From Bordetella parapertussis (GTDB lineage Bacteria > Pseudomonadota > Gammaproteobacteria > Burkholderiales > Burkholderiaceae_D), in the NCBI GenBank assembly GCA_945866125.1, contig CAMBFZ010000004.1, positions 1-64,000 of the forward strand: a stretch of DNA of 64,000 nt. Direction: 5' to 3'. Of the stretch, positions 34,701-41,985 are shown in pieces (position 1 is the stretch's first letter; every line of letters begins with the position of its first letter). Below the pieces are notes generated by a model. That model had not been told where the DNA came from. It saw nothing but the letters and a program-made list of their open reading frames with translations, and made no database searches. The translations under genes were made by a program, and so were the position numbers.

Positions 34701-36047
34701 GATCGAGAACATGAAGAACAACGCGTCACGACCCAATTGGCTACCAGCGAATCGGTAACAGTGTCTAACAAATTTATTAAAAAACTTGAGGCAAGCGTAA
34801 CCAACGCCAAAGAGCGCAATCCTTTGCTTACAGCAGTTTTTTATGGCGACATCAATGCAGTCAGCACACTCCTTAATATGCCGCATGCGGCGGTCATGAT
34901 AGGTGGTACTGAATTATATGCAGGGTTTACACCGCTACAGATTGCCATCTGTAGGCAAGAAGGCGCAATCGCGGAAAAACTATTACAGACTGATGCCGGC
35001 ATGGCAAGCAGCACAATCGCCAACAATACCGGTCACTCCCCTCTGATGTGCGCGATTCAAGGAGGTCAGGACGACATCGTGCGGCAACTTCTTTCGCTAC
35101 CTAATGTGGTTGAACAGGTAAAAATGTGCGAGCCCACGCAATTGGCCAATGCCCTGCTTTACGCTATCTTAAGTAAAAAATACGATATTGCGCACCTTCT
35201 AGCGAATATTCCAAATGCGGAAGATCAGGCTCTTCAGCTATATTCGCAAGGAGAAAACGCTTTGTTTGCGGCGCTCGCGGGAGATGACCCCAACATGGCG
35301 GAAATACTCTTGAGCATGCCAAACGGCCGTGAACAGTTCAAACAAATAAAGGGAATTAGCCAAAATGCGCTTTTTAATGATGCTGCCGCAAAAAATAGAA
35401 CCAAGATCATCAAACTTTTACTTGAACACGACGATGCAGGAAATTGGCTAATTTCGCCTGCTGTAGAAGGCTACAACGCGCTTTCTTTTTCAATTTCGAG
35501 CGATTTCGATGAACTGGCAGAGGTTTTGCTCAATTCCCCGTTCGGGGAACGCTTAAGCCTGATCGCGCCAATGGCTGGCAATATCCCCTTGATAATCGCA
35601 GCCAATCTCGGAAAAAATCGCATCGCAACCAGGCTACTGACAATGCCCACGGCAGCACAGCAAGCAATGCACAGGAACGATGTCGGACTGACTCCTCTTT
35701 TACTGGCAGTCAAAAAAGGTCATATTGAGATCGTTAGGCGTTTAATCGCTTTGCCCAACGCTAAAGATCAGGCGAGCATGCGACATAACCCGGCGGTGTT
35801 TCATGAGAAATTCGTCAATGCTAGTCCTGAAAAATTAGAAAACTTAGTCAGGCAAAACCATGGCGAATGGTCAGCGGCAGCGACTTTTGCAAAGGAGAAA
35901 GGAATGACATTGGAGCAATACTTAGAAGACAATAAATCATTAGAACCCAAAGATATTAATACGATCGGCATGAATGCATGGCAAATCGCCACGGCTAAAG
36001 GGTATGGGGAAATTGCGGCACTTTTGCTGCCCTTTGAACAATCCTGA
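31767..36047 (+). CDS. Giant ankyrin- and helical-repeat protein, candidate type III effector
   Basis: 1,426 aa, family not firmly recognised. In order: residues 1-40 are Ser/Asn/Gln-rich (NNSSSSSSSYYQTNQF) with no hydrophobic signal, like type III export signals. About 150-640 is helical, with degenerate 41-47-residue repeats such as LDAQDVHQIFNGLS, LANTASFLKAMLKSG and VSGLLSALVAIAYL that resemble SKWP/RipS effector repeats. About 640-820 is a Pro/Ser/Thr/Lys linker with a basic patch KPTPRKRNADH near 713. One ankyrin-like unit lies near 849-880. About nine more from ~1014 carry a recurring LLxMPNAxxQ loop, with a last helix pair at the C-terminus. The C-terminal third is more AT-rich than the rest. 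It stands alone between a terminator and convergent rlmD. Secretion and function are inference. Confidence 0.8.
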   Translation: MRPQFNNSSSSSSSYYQTNQFLEQPGSSKRNNKQASDSEEQTARMVTRLPSVSPLRTDSADKEDDLSPDKFSADQQYEQAQRRLGTLNYLVNELNRAEHFDLAKGMALFGKIKGDDPALKLLAHEGSKEDYQRLQQFAAGIAVCLNHFARFLTSGVAIDPGLQVDGNNFPTNSLLHSLDAQDVHQIFNGLSTLIDDGLRTHLFSKTLLNHLAKPLRDINQAMIVQAMLKGLPSDLPSNACLLDILNLQSRLLKAKLVAEDNKAIRALFARSLAIIEHWPTESGVPVTEAGKVVSRQLAKTLVQLNTIRSFNLIKLDKSPAGKTNRERLGQCVLALCTEQALNELTLRRNPDKPADEPWRVPARGVEVSNISNTVKDFLEAGHLSLNDAASYELIERIAGFFRQIPQTDLQQRAGQTLSNCGNFLRTVQECATRPQSSKTILQSPAYQAACNVLLKRIGSEEFWSTMGWGAKKDQTLANTASFLKAMLKSGKADATLLQSATIMLIQQIQHYGTEKFTEAQSVSGLLSALVAIAYLAPSAPVPALLEKLLETVAQQVNGKWPAKSRAVALRAALARQDEGRSLQAIPAIDALLKAGAVHEDALPYLQAVHLRGKDNPDRLAAFQPMLRQFAEWAQQPAAITLNDIEQAIRRLESKEPASPPRLHVAPVVTPIMTTIETAKPAEPPIPGMTHLIPPATAAASNHFAASTSSSSVKPTPRKRNADHSDETWGESANTLGNQKKAAEPEQTSSSKSRYDSTNPVFSIRGSQNEKKSTAPVKANNVSQAKKGAGSNHDIPSSVVPTVLSAKTKTAITRQWFEAIQNKSMKNRLKVLEQLVQQYPALPDLYDGNVNNGHTALFYALILGDTALLEWLLPRMQPMKDAAATHLLRQVIDQPILVDEAMRKAMKILLERFGASQREKITSDFNQHPELIPVAYSDILLQFKPADSTKETAATTTSTSSTPVRNAVKKIRRAEDVRRDREHEEQRVTTQLATSESVTVSNKFIKKLEASVTNAKERNPLLTAVFYGDINAVSTLLNMPHAAVMIGGTELYAGFTPLQIAICRQEGAIAEKLLQTDAGMASSTIANNTGHSPLMCAIQGGQDDIVRQLLSLPNVVEQVKMCEPTQLANALLYAILSKKYDIAHLLANIPNAEDQALQLYSQGENALFAALAGDDPNMAEILLSMPNGREQFKQIKGISQNALFNDAAAKNRTKIIKLLLEHDDAGNWLISPAVEGYNALSFSISSDFDELAEVLLNSPFGERLSLIAPMAGNIPLIIAANLGKNRIATRLLTMPTAAQQAMHRNDVGLTPLLLAVKKGHIEIVRRLIALPNAKDQASMRHNPAVFHEKFVNASPEKLENLVRQNHGEWSAAATFAKEKGMTLEQYLEDNKSLEPKDINTIGMNAWQIATAKGYGEIAALLLPFEQS

Positions 36048-36058
36048 TAAAAGAAAAC

Positions 36059-37411
36059 TCAATCAATCCGCTCAAACACCGCAATCGATTCCACGTGCGC
36101 GGTGTGCGGAAACATATTGATGACACCCGCCTGCGCTATCGCATAGGCACCACCATTGACCAGTAATCCCGCGTCACGTGCCAGTGTCGCGGGATTGCAG
36201 GACACATACACGATGCGCCTGGGACGCAAGTCAGGATCAATCGCCAGCAAACCGGCAAGCGCCTGACAAACTTCCATCGCGCCATCGCGTGGCGGGTCGA
36301 TCAGCATCCGATCGAACTTGCCTAGCTTGCGCAAATCTTCAAGTGATAACTCGAACAAATTACGCGTAAAAAATGTCGTCTTACCTTCAAGACCGTTGAC
36401 GCGGGCATTCTCGAGCGCGCGTTCCGTCAGCGAGGTGCTGCCTTCAATGCCCACCACTTCACGCGCCTGCGTGGCGAGCGGCAAGGTGAAATTACCGAGG
36501 CCACAAAACAGGTCAGCAACTCTGTCCTCTGGCTGCACGTCCAGCAATCGCAACGCGCGCTCTACCAGCACGCGGTTGATCTGGTGATTCACTTGCGTAA
36601 AGTCCGTTGGCTTGAACGGCATGGTCACGCCAAACTCGGGTAGCAGATAGTGCAGCGCCTGTGCAGCCGGATAAAACGGCACCGCCGTCTCCGGCCCTTT
36701 CGCTTGCAGCCACCAATTGACTTGCCACTCGTCTGCAAAGGCGATGAGTTTTTCTTTATCACTTTCAGACGGCGGCGCCATCACACGCAGCACCATCACA
36801 GTGACTTTGCCATCGACGCCATCACCGACTGCCAGCTCAATTTGCGGCAACTGATCCCGAATAGATAGTGAGGCCACCAGCGCACGCATCGGCACCAACA
36901 TGGCCGACACGTTGGATGGCAAAATCGCACAGGTTTTCATATCAGCGATGAAGCCGGATTTTTTTTCATGAAAACCAATCAGCACACCACCTTTTTTTGC
37001 GACATGGCGCACCGACAACCGGGCCCGGAAACGATAGCCCCAATCGGGACCGTAGATCGGTCGCAGCATCATCGACGGCTGCACTCTGCCAATATGACGC
37101 AGATTGTCTTCCAGCACCCTTTGCTTGGCGGCGACCTGCGCGGATGAATCCAGATGCTGCATCGCGCAGCCACCGCAGATACCGAAATAATCACACTTGG
37201 GTTTGACCCGCAGTCCCGACTCACGCAGTACCGCAATCAAGTGCGCGGCTTCCCATTTGGATTTTATACGGAAGGATTTGAAACGAATTTTTTCGCCGGG
37301 CAGCGCGCCTTCGACAAATACCACTTTACCCGGCGTGCCATCTTCATTATCAAGATGACCAACGCCGCGCGCTTCCATATCGAGTGACTCGATCGTTAAA
37401 ATATCTTGCAT
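36059..37411 (-). CDS. rlmD: 23S rRNA (uracil-5-)-methyltransferase RlmD
   Basis: Family makes m5U1939 in 23S rRNA. An N-terminal TRAM domain (SLDMEARGVGHLDNEDGTPG) is followed by iron-sulfur cysteines in CDYFGICGGCAMQHL. The SAM-binding VADLFCGLGNFTLPLA and the catalytic Cys in VYVSCNPATLARD complete the fold. The 450-aa length fits RlmD. Its stop is 11 bases from the stop of the convergent giant gene. Confidence 0.93.
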   Translation of the reverse strand: MQDILTIESLDMEARGVGHLDNEDGTPGKVVFVEGALPGEKIRFKSFRIKSKWEAAHLIAVLRESGLRVKPKCDYFGICGGCAMQHLDSSAQVAAKQRVLEDNLRHIGRVQPSMMLRPIYGPDWGYRFRARLSVRHVAKKGGVLIGFHEKKSGFIADMKTCAILPSNVSAMLVPMRALVASLSIRDQLPQIELAVGDGVDGKVTVMVLRVMAPPSESDKEKLIAFADEWQVNWWLQAKGPETAVPFYPAAQALHYLLPEFGVTMPFKPTDFTQVNHQINRVLVERALRLLDVQPEDRVADLFCGLGNFTLPLATQAREVVGIEGSTSLTERALENARVNGLEGKTTFFTRNLFELSLEDLRKLGKFDRMLIDPPRDGAMEVCQALAGLLAIDPDLRPRRIVYVSCNPATLARDAGLLVNGGAYAIAQAGVINMFPHTAHVESIAVFERID

Positions 37412-37456
37412 GAATGATGTAGAAAGAAAACCGAAAACCTACGATTTTACAGCCTG

Positions 37457-38236
37457 TCAGCACGAAGGCCAGGCGGCCAGATATTGTTGCCAGTGTGGTG
37501 CATCGAGTGCGCCAAGAGAGTCACGAACCAAAGCAATCTCGGCCTCATAGGCCTCGAGACTAAAACGCCCGCGCATCAATTGATAGCGACAATAGACAAG
37601 ATACGTGTTCACGACGTCGGTCTCGCAGTAATCGCGAATCTCAGCCAGACGGCCTTCCTGAAACAGCGTCCAGACTTGCGAGCCATCGACCCCCATTTTG
37701 CCCGGAAAGCCGCACAGCTTGGCCAGATCGTCGAGCGGCGCATTGGCTCGACCGGTATACATGGCCAGATGATCCATCAGATCAAGATGCCGGGAGTGAT
37801 AGCGCGCCAGATAGCTGTTCCATTTGAAGTCGCGGTCTTCGTCGCCCTGCTCCCAATAGCGCGACGCCGAAATGCCATGAATCAGGGCGCGATAGTTAAG
37901 CACTGGCAGATCAAAGCCACCGCCATTCCATGACACTAGCTGCGGCGTATAACGATCAATGGTGCGGAAAAAATCCTGCACCAGCTTGGGCTCGGTGTCG
38001 TCGAGCGAACCAAGCGCGCGCACGCGAAAACCTTCGTTGTCACGAAATACGCAGGAGATTGCCGCGACCTTGTGCAGATGATGCTGCAAAAAATCCGAGC
38101 CGGTTTTTTCACGTCGTGCCGCAAAGGCGGCGGCAGCCACGTCGGCCGCCGGGACCTCATCGTCAATACCAAGCAGCGCGCGCAAGCCGGCCACATCGGG
38201 AATTGTCTCGATATCAAATACCAATACCGGAATCAC
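37457..38236 (-). CDS. Predicted 3'-5' exonuclease, PolB-like DEDDy family
   Basis: The 259-aa protein has Exo I VFDIETIPD (Asp8/Glu10), a middle acidic motif around SWNGGGFDLPVL, and an Exo III-like YCETDVVNTYLVY. It belongs to the stand-alone family related to the exonuclease domain of DNA polymerase II; the substrate is unknown, with DNA repair or RNA trimming possible. The GTG start overlaps the rpoS stop as GTGA, implying coupled translation, and it lies 45 bases ahead of rlmD. Confidence 0.88.
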   Translation of the reverse strand: MIPVLVFDIETIPDVAGLRALLGIDDEVPAADVAAAAFAARREKTGSDFLQHHLHKVAAISCVFRDNEGFRVRALGSLDDTEPKLVQDFFRTIDRYTPQLVSWNGGGFDLPVLNYRALIHGISASRYWEQGDEDRDFKWNSYLARYHSRHLDLMDHLAMYTGRANAPLDDLAKLCGFPGKMGVDGSQVWTLFQEGRLAEIRDYCETDVVNTYLVYCRYQLMRGRFSLEAYEAEIALVRDSLGALDAPHWQQYLAAWPSC

Positions 38237-39231
38237 AACAGCGCATCCTTGCTCATGCCTCGGGACTGCACCGCGCGTTTTAGACGCACCAAGCCTTCCT
38301 GCTGGATTTGCCTTACCCGTTCTCTGGTCACACCCATCTCCTCTGCGAGTTCTTCCAGCGTGGCAGGATCACCATGATCCAGACCGAATCGCCGCATGAT
38401 TACCAGCCGCTGTTTGATTGACATGCTTCGAAGCCAATTATGTACCAGAACCTGCCGCTCATGCTGTGCGGCATGCGCCTCCGGCCCGGCCTCGCCGAGG
38501 TCGGCGAGCACATCGAGCATACTGGCCTGCGGATCACCATCGAGTGGTGTATCGAGCGAAGACACATGCTCGGCCATCGTCAACGTAGTCTGCACATCTT
38601 CCACGCTGCGCTCGACCAGATGGGCAATATCTTCGATGCGTGCATCACGGCCATCGGCAAGAGTTTCAAGATGATATTTTGCCCGTAGTACCAGCTTAAG
38701 TTCACGCAGGCGATGTACCGGCAGCCGAATGGTACGCGCCTGATTCATGATGGCGCGCTCAATGCTTTGCCGTATCCACCATGTTGCGTAAGTAGAAAAA
38801 CGAAAACCGCGCTCGGGTTCGAATTTTTCAATGGCATGCATCAAACCGAGATTGCCTTCTTCGATCAGATCCAGCAAGGTGACACCGCGATTCACATAGT
38901 GCTTGGCGATCGACACCACCAGACGCAGATTGTGTTCGATCATTTTTTGGCGTGCAGCAAAATCGCCTTGCCGCGCCAGGCTTGAAAAATGCAATTCCTG
39001 CGCGACACTCAAGAGCGGGTGCAGACCAATTCGGTTCAGATAACGCCGGGTTGAATCGCCCGACAATTCGGTGGCCAGCAGGGTACGGAATTGGTCGGCT
39101 TTATCAGGATGGACGGCAGCCTCGCTCATCGCCTCAACGGCAGCCGCATCGTCGTCCTCCAATGCCGGCGGCAGGCCAGTTAATTCGTCTGGCGCTGCCT
39201 CTTCGTCCGATTGCGCAAGCTTGCGTGCCAT
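38233..39231 (-). CDS. rpoS: RNA polymerase sigma factor RpoS
   Basis: Stationary-phase and general stress sigma factor. Region 1.2 (STRRYLNRIGLHPLLSVAQE), region 2 (NLRLVVSIAKHYVNRGVTLL; TYATWWIRQSIERAIMNQAR), region 3, and region 4 helix-turn-helix (LEELAEEMGVTRERVRQIQQ) are all present. The acidic N-terminus is EEAAPDELTGLPPALEDDD. The ATG at 39231 (332 aa) is chosen; a TTG at 39249 is also in frame. It follows nlpD, whose coding region often contains the main rpoS promoter in other species. Confidence 0.95.
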   Translation of the reverse strand: MARKLAQSDEEAAPDELTGLPPALEDDDAAAVEAMSEAAVHPDKADQFRTLLATELSGDSTRRYLNRIGLHPLLSVAQELHFSSLARQGDFAARQKMIEHNLRLVVSIAKHYVNRGVTLLDLIEEGNLGLMHAIEKFEPERGFRFSTYATWWIRQSIERAIMNQARTIRLPVHRLRELKLVLRAKYHLETLADGRDARIEDIAHLVERSVEDVQTTLTMAEHVSSLDTPLDGDPQASMLDVLADLGEAGPEAHAAQHERQVLVHNWLRSMSIKQRLVIMRRFGLDHGDPATLEELAEEMGVTRERVRQIQQEGLVRLKRAVQSRGMSKDALL

Positions 39232-39281
39232 GAAAGACAATCCGACCAAACCGCAGGAAGAAGTAAAGCGGAAATACGCCC

Positions 39282-40232
39282 CTAACGACCGGGTAACAAA
39301 CCGACGGGATCAACCGGCTTGCCTAGCTGCCGTATTTCAAAATGCAGCTTCACGATATCTGAATCAGAGTTACCCATCTCGGCAATGCGCTGACCCTTTG
39401 CGACATTTTGACCTTCTTTAACCAAAATGGTTTTGTTATGCGCATACGCCGATACCAAACCATCTGAGTGATCCACAATGATCAGGTTGCCGTAGCCGCG
39501 CATATTTTTCGCATAGAGCACCGTACCCTCACCTGCGGCGACAATCGCCTGCCCTGCTTCACCGGCGATATCGATCCCTTTACGGGTCTGATCAAAGGCA
39601 CTGATGATTTTGCCCTCGGCAGGCCAACTAAAACGCACACCATTTGCTGACGCCGACACGGCTGGCTTTGGCGGCAAGTCGAGTGCACGCGCGGGAACCG
39701 CTAGCTCAGGACGCCCCAGCTCGGACATCGCTTTTTCTGAGTAAATTATTTTATTACCGAGCGGCTCGGATTTGGCATTCACGGCAGGCTGGGGTGAAAC
39801 CGCAGGAGCCGATGGCATCGATGGAACCACCACCGCGACCGCACCCGGAAGCGCCAGCGAGCGCACCTCGATGGCAGGATCAATCTGTACCGACGAGACC
39901 ACCGCACCCTCAGGCGGCGTCAGTCGCAGTACTTGCCCCACCTTGATGTCATTGGCGTTGTTGAGGCTGTTCCAGTCAGACAGGTCACGCCATGACTGAT
40001 TAAACTGCTGGCTGATACGCAAAAGCGTGTCGCCTTTTTTGACTGTGTAAAAACCACTCTTGTCTGCCACCGCGGGCTCTTCGGCCGGTGCCTGTTTTTG
40101 CTTATTGCGGCTCTCTGTATTGCGGGCGCTGGTGCGATCATCTATCGGTGCATTGGACGGCAAGCCACCACAAGCGCAGAGCACGCTGGTCATCGAAGTA
40201 ACAAATAAAAAAGAAAAGAGACGTGTTGTCAT
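39282..40232 (-). CDS. nlpD: Lipoprotein NlpD, LysM and degenerate M23 domain
   Basis: Outer-membrane lipoprotein family that activates cell-wall amidases at division. N-terminal lipoprotein signal ending LCAC near residue 21; LysM peptidoglycan-binding domain (FYTVKKGDTLLRISQQFN, ~61-106); C-terminal M23/LytM domain. Zinc ligands are lost: KGIDIAG has Gly where the first His would be, and KLHFEI lacks the first His of HxH. That is expected of a non-enzymatic activator. The surE-pcm-nlpD-rpoS order supports the call. Confidence 0.93.
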   Translation of the reverse strand: MTTRLFSFLFVTSMTSVLCACGGLPSNAPIDDRTSARNTESRNKQKQAPAEEPAVADKSGFYTVKKGDTLLRISQQFNQSWRDLSDWNSLNNANDIKVGQVLRLTPPEGAVVSSVQIDPAIEVRSLALPGAVAVVVPSMPSAPAVSPQPAVNAKSEPLGNKIIYSEKAMSELGRPELAVPARALDLPPKPAVSASANGVRFSWPAEGKIISAFDQTRKGIDIAGEAGQAIVAAGEGTVLYAKNMRGYGNLIIVDHSDGLVSAYAHNKTILVKEGQNVAKGQRIAEMGNSDSDIVKLHFEIRQLGKPVDPVGLLPGR

Positions 40233-40251
40233 GGTTTCATGTGCGAATGCG

Positions 40252-41121
40252 TTAGCCGATCGTTCCTGGTTTTAACGGCACAAAGTGGCAGTGTTCGAGG
40301 GTATCCGTCACCCACTCGTGACGACCAGTGCGACGAATCAATTGTAATACCTGATTACGGTTACCAACCGGCGCAATCAGACGTCCCCCAACCGACATCT
40401 GATCCAGCAAGGCTTGCGGCACCTGCAAACCCGCCGCCGCCAGGATGATGCCATCAAAGGGGGCTACCTGAGGAAACCCGAGCATGCCATCACCATAGTG
40501 CAAGCGCAAATTGGCAATGCGCAATGGGCGCAGATTAGTGCGGGCCAGTTCATGCAAGGGCTTGATGCGTTCGATTGAATACACTTCCCGCGCAACCTGC
40601 GCCAGCACCGCCGCCTGATAGCCGCAACCGGTACCGATTTCGAGCACCCGGTTAAGCATGCCATCAGCATCCGCTCGCAAAATCTCTATCATTCGCGCGA
40701 CGATATAAGGTTGCGAGATGGTCTGGTGATAACCAATCGGCAGTGAGGCGTCGATATAAGCCTGACTTGCCAGACCCGGCTCAAGAAAAAAATGCCGCGG
40801 CACCGTTTCCATCGCTGCCAACACCAATGGATCCCGCACGCCCTGCTGCGCAATGCGCGCAACCATGGACTTGCGCACTGCATCTGAGACCAGAGGCGAA
40901 TGACTGGCGCGCGCCGCGAGCGAGGACGGCGCTACAGGGTCGGCAAGCGGCGCGCGCTCTAGCCGCGCAGGCGGAGCCTTGGGCAAATGACGGGCGACAT
41001 TTTGCGTTGCTGTCTGCGCACTGTTCAGGCCCGGCGCATTGGTCGCTTTTTTACGGCCGCCTTCGCCGGTGACGGCGTCAAGCGTTAACGGAAAACGCTT
41101 CTTGGGCAGGCCGTCACTCAT
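40252..41121 (-). CDS. pcm: Protein-L-isoaspartate O-methyltransferase
   Basis: Repairs isoaspartyl residues in aged proteins using SAM. Catalytic region VPRHFFLEPGLASQAYIDAS and QTISQPYIVARM; SAM motif VLEIGTGCGYQAAVLAQV. A ~75-residue Lys/Ala/Pro-rich N-terminal extension precedes the conserved domain, seen in many Burkholderiales. The ATG at 41121 overlaps the surE stop as ATGA, which decides this start (289 aa) over the ATG at 41196 inside surE. Confidence 0.93.
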   Translation of the reverse strand: MSDGLPKKRFPLTLDAVTGEGGRKKATNAPGLNSAQTATQNVARHLPKAPPARLERAPLADPVAPSSLAARASHSPLVSDAVRKSMVARIAQQGVRDPLVLAAMETVPRHFFLEPGLASQAYIDASLPIGYHQTISQPYIVARMIEILRADADGMLNRVLEIGTGCGYQAAVLAQVAREVYSIERIKPLHELARTNLRPLRIANLRLHYGDGMLGFPQVAPFDGIILAAAGLQVPQALLDQMSVGGRLIAPVGNRNQVLQLIRRTGRHEWVTDTLEHCHFVPLKPGTIG

Positions 41122-41855
41122 GCGAGCGCCTGCTTGAGCAGCGCCAGCTGCGTCCCATGGGTCAAGTCGATTTGCAGAGGCGTGATCGATACCCAACCCT
41201 GCGCAGTGGCATGGAAATCGGTACCTTCACTGACTTCCTTGGCCTTGCCAACTGGTCCGATCCAAAATATCTCATTCCCGTGCGGGTCTTGGCTGCGAAT
41301 GACAGGCTCGGATTCATGGCGCTTGCCCAGCCTTGTGGCGACGACGCGTTGCAGGCTTTCGTAAGGTAAGTTGGGAATATTCACATTCAACAAAAAAGGT
41401 TTCTGCAAGGCGTCGAGCTTACGCAGCACGATATCTTTTGCGACCCGCGCAGCAGCGTCGAGATTGGCCCAGCGATGCTCGACCTGCGAAAACGCAATCG
41501 ACGGAATTCCAAACAAATACCCCTCGGTCGCCGCCGCAACCGTCCCCGAATAGAGCGTGTCATCGCCCATGTTTTGGCCCTGATTAATGCCCGACACAAC
41601 GAGGTCGGGACGCTCGGTCAGAATGCCGGTCAGCGCGATATGCACGCAATCGCTCGGCGTGCCGTTGATGGAATAAAATCCGTTTTCTGCACGCACCACG
41701 CGCAAGGGCTTGTCGAGCGTGAGTGAATTCGAGGATCCGGAGCGGTTACTATCGGGCGCGACAACGACAATGTCGGCAATGCCGGCGAGCTGCTCAGCGA
41801 GCGCATTAATACCAGGGGCAAGGTAGCCGTCGTCGTTACTGATGAGGATTTTCAT
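41118..41855 (-). CDS. surE: 5'/3'-nucleotidase SurE
   Basis: Stationary-phase survival phosphatase acting on nucleoside monophosphates. Metal-binding SNDDGYLAPGINALAEQL at residues 5-22, the PDSNRSGSSNSLTL loop, and VSGINQGQNMGDDTLYSGTV. The 245-aa length is normal. First gene of surE-pcm-nlpD-rpoS-exonuclease, all leftward with short gaps or overlaps. Confidence 0.97.
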   Translation of the reverse strand: MKILISNDDGYLAPGINALAEQLAGIADIVVVAPDSNRSGSSNSLTLDKPLRVVRAENGFYSINGTPSDCVHIALTGILTERPDLVVSGINQGQNMGDDTLYSGTVAAATEGYLFGIPSIAFSQVEHRWANLDAAARVAKDIVLRKLDALQKPFLLNVNIPNLPYESLQRVVATRLGKRHESEPVIRSQDPHGNEIFWIGPVGKAKEVSEGTDFHATAQGWVSITPLQIDLTHGTQLALLKQALA

Positions 41856-41985
41856 GCAATGATTTTACCTGAAGCAAGGGCATCGTCTGCTGCCCGGTTT
41901 AGGCCCCTCTGCCTCGATGTTCTAATCGGCAAAAACGCGCGAACACCGACCTACTTTCCAATCGAGTTATCTTGCCATTTCCGCA

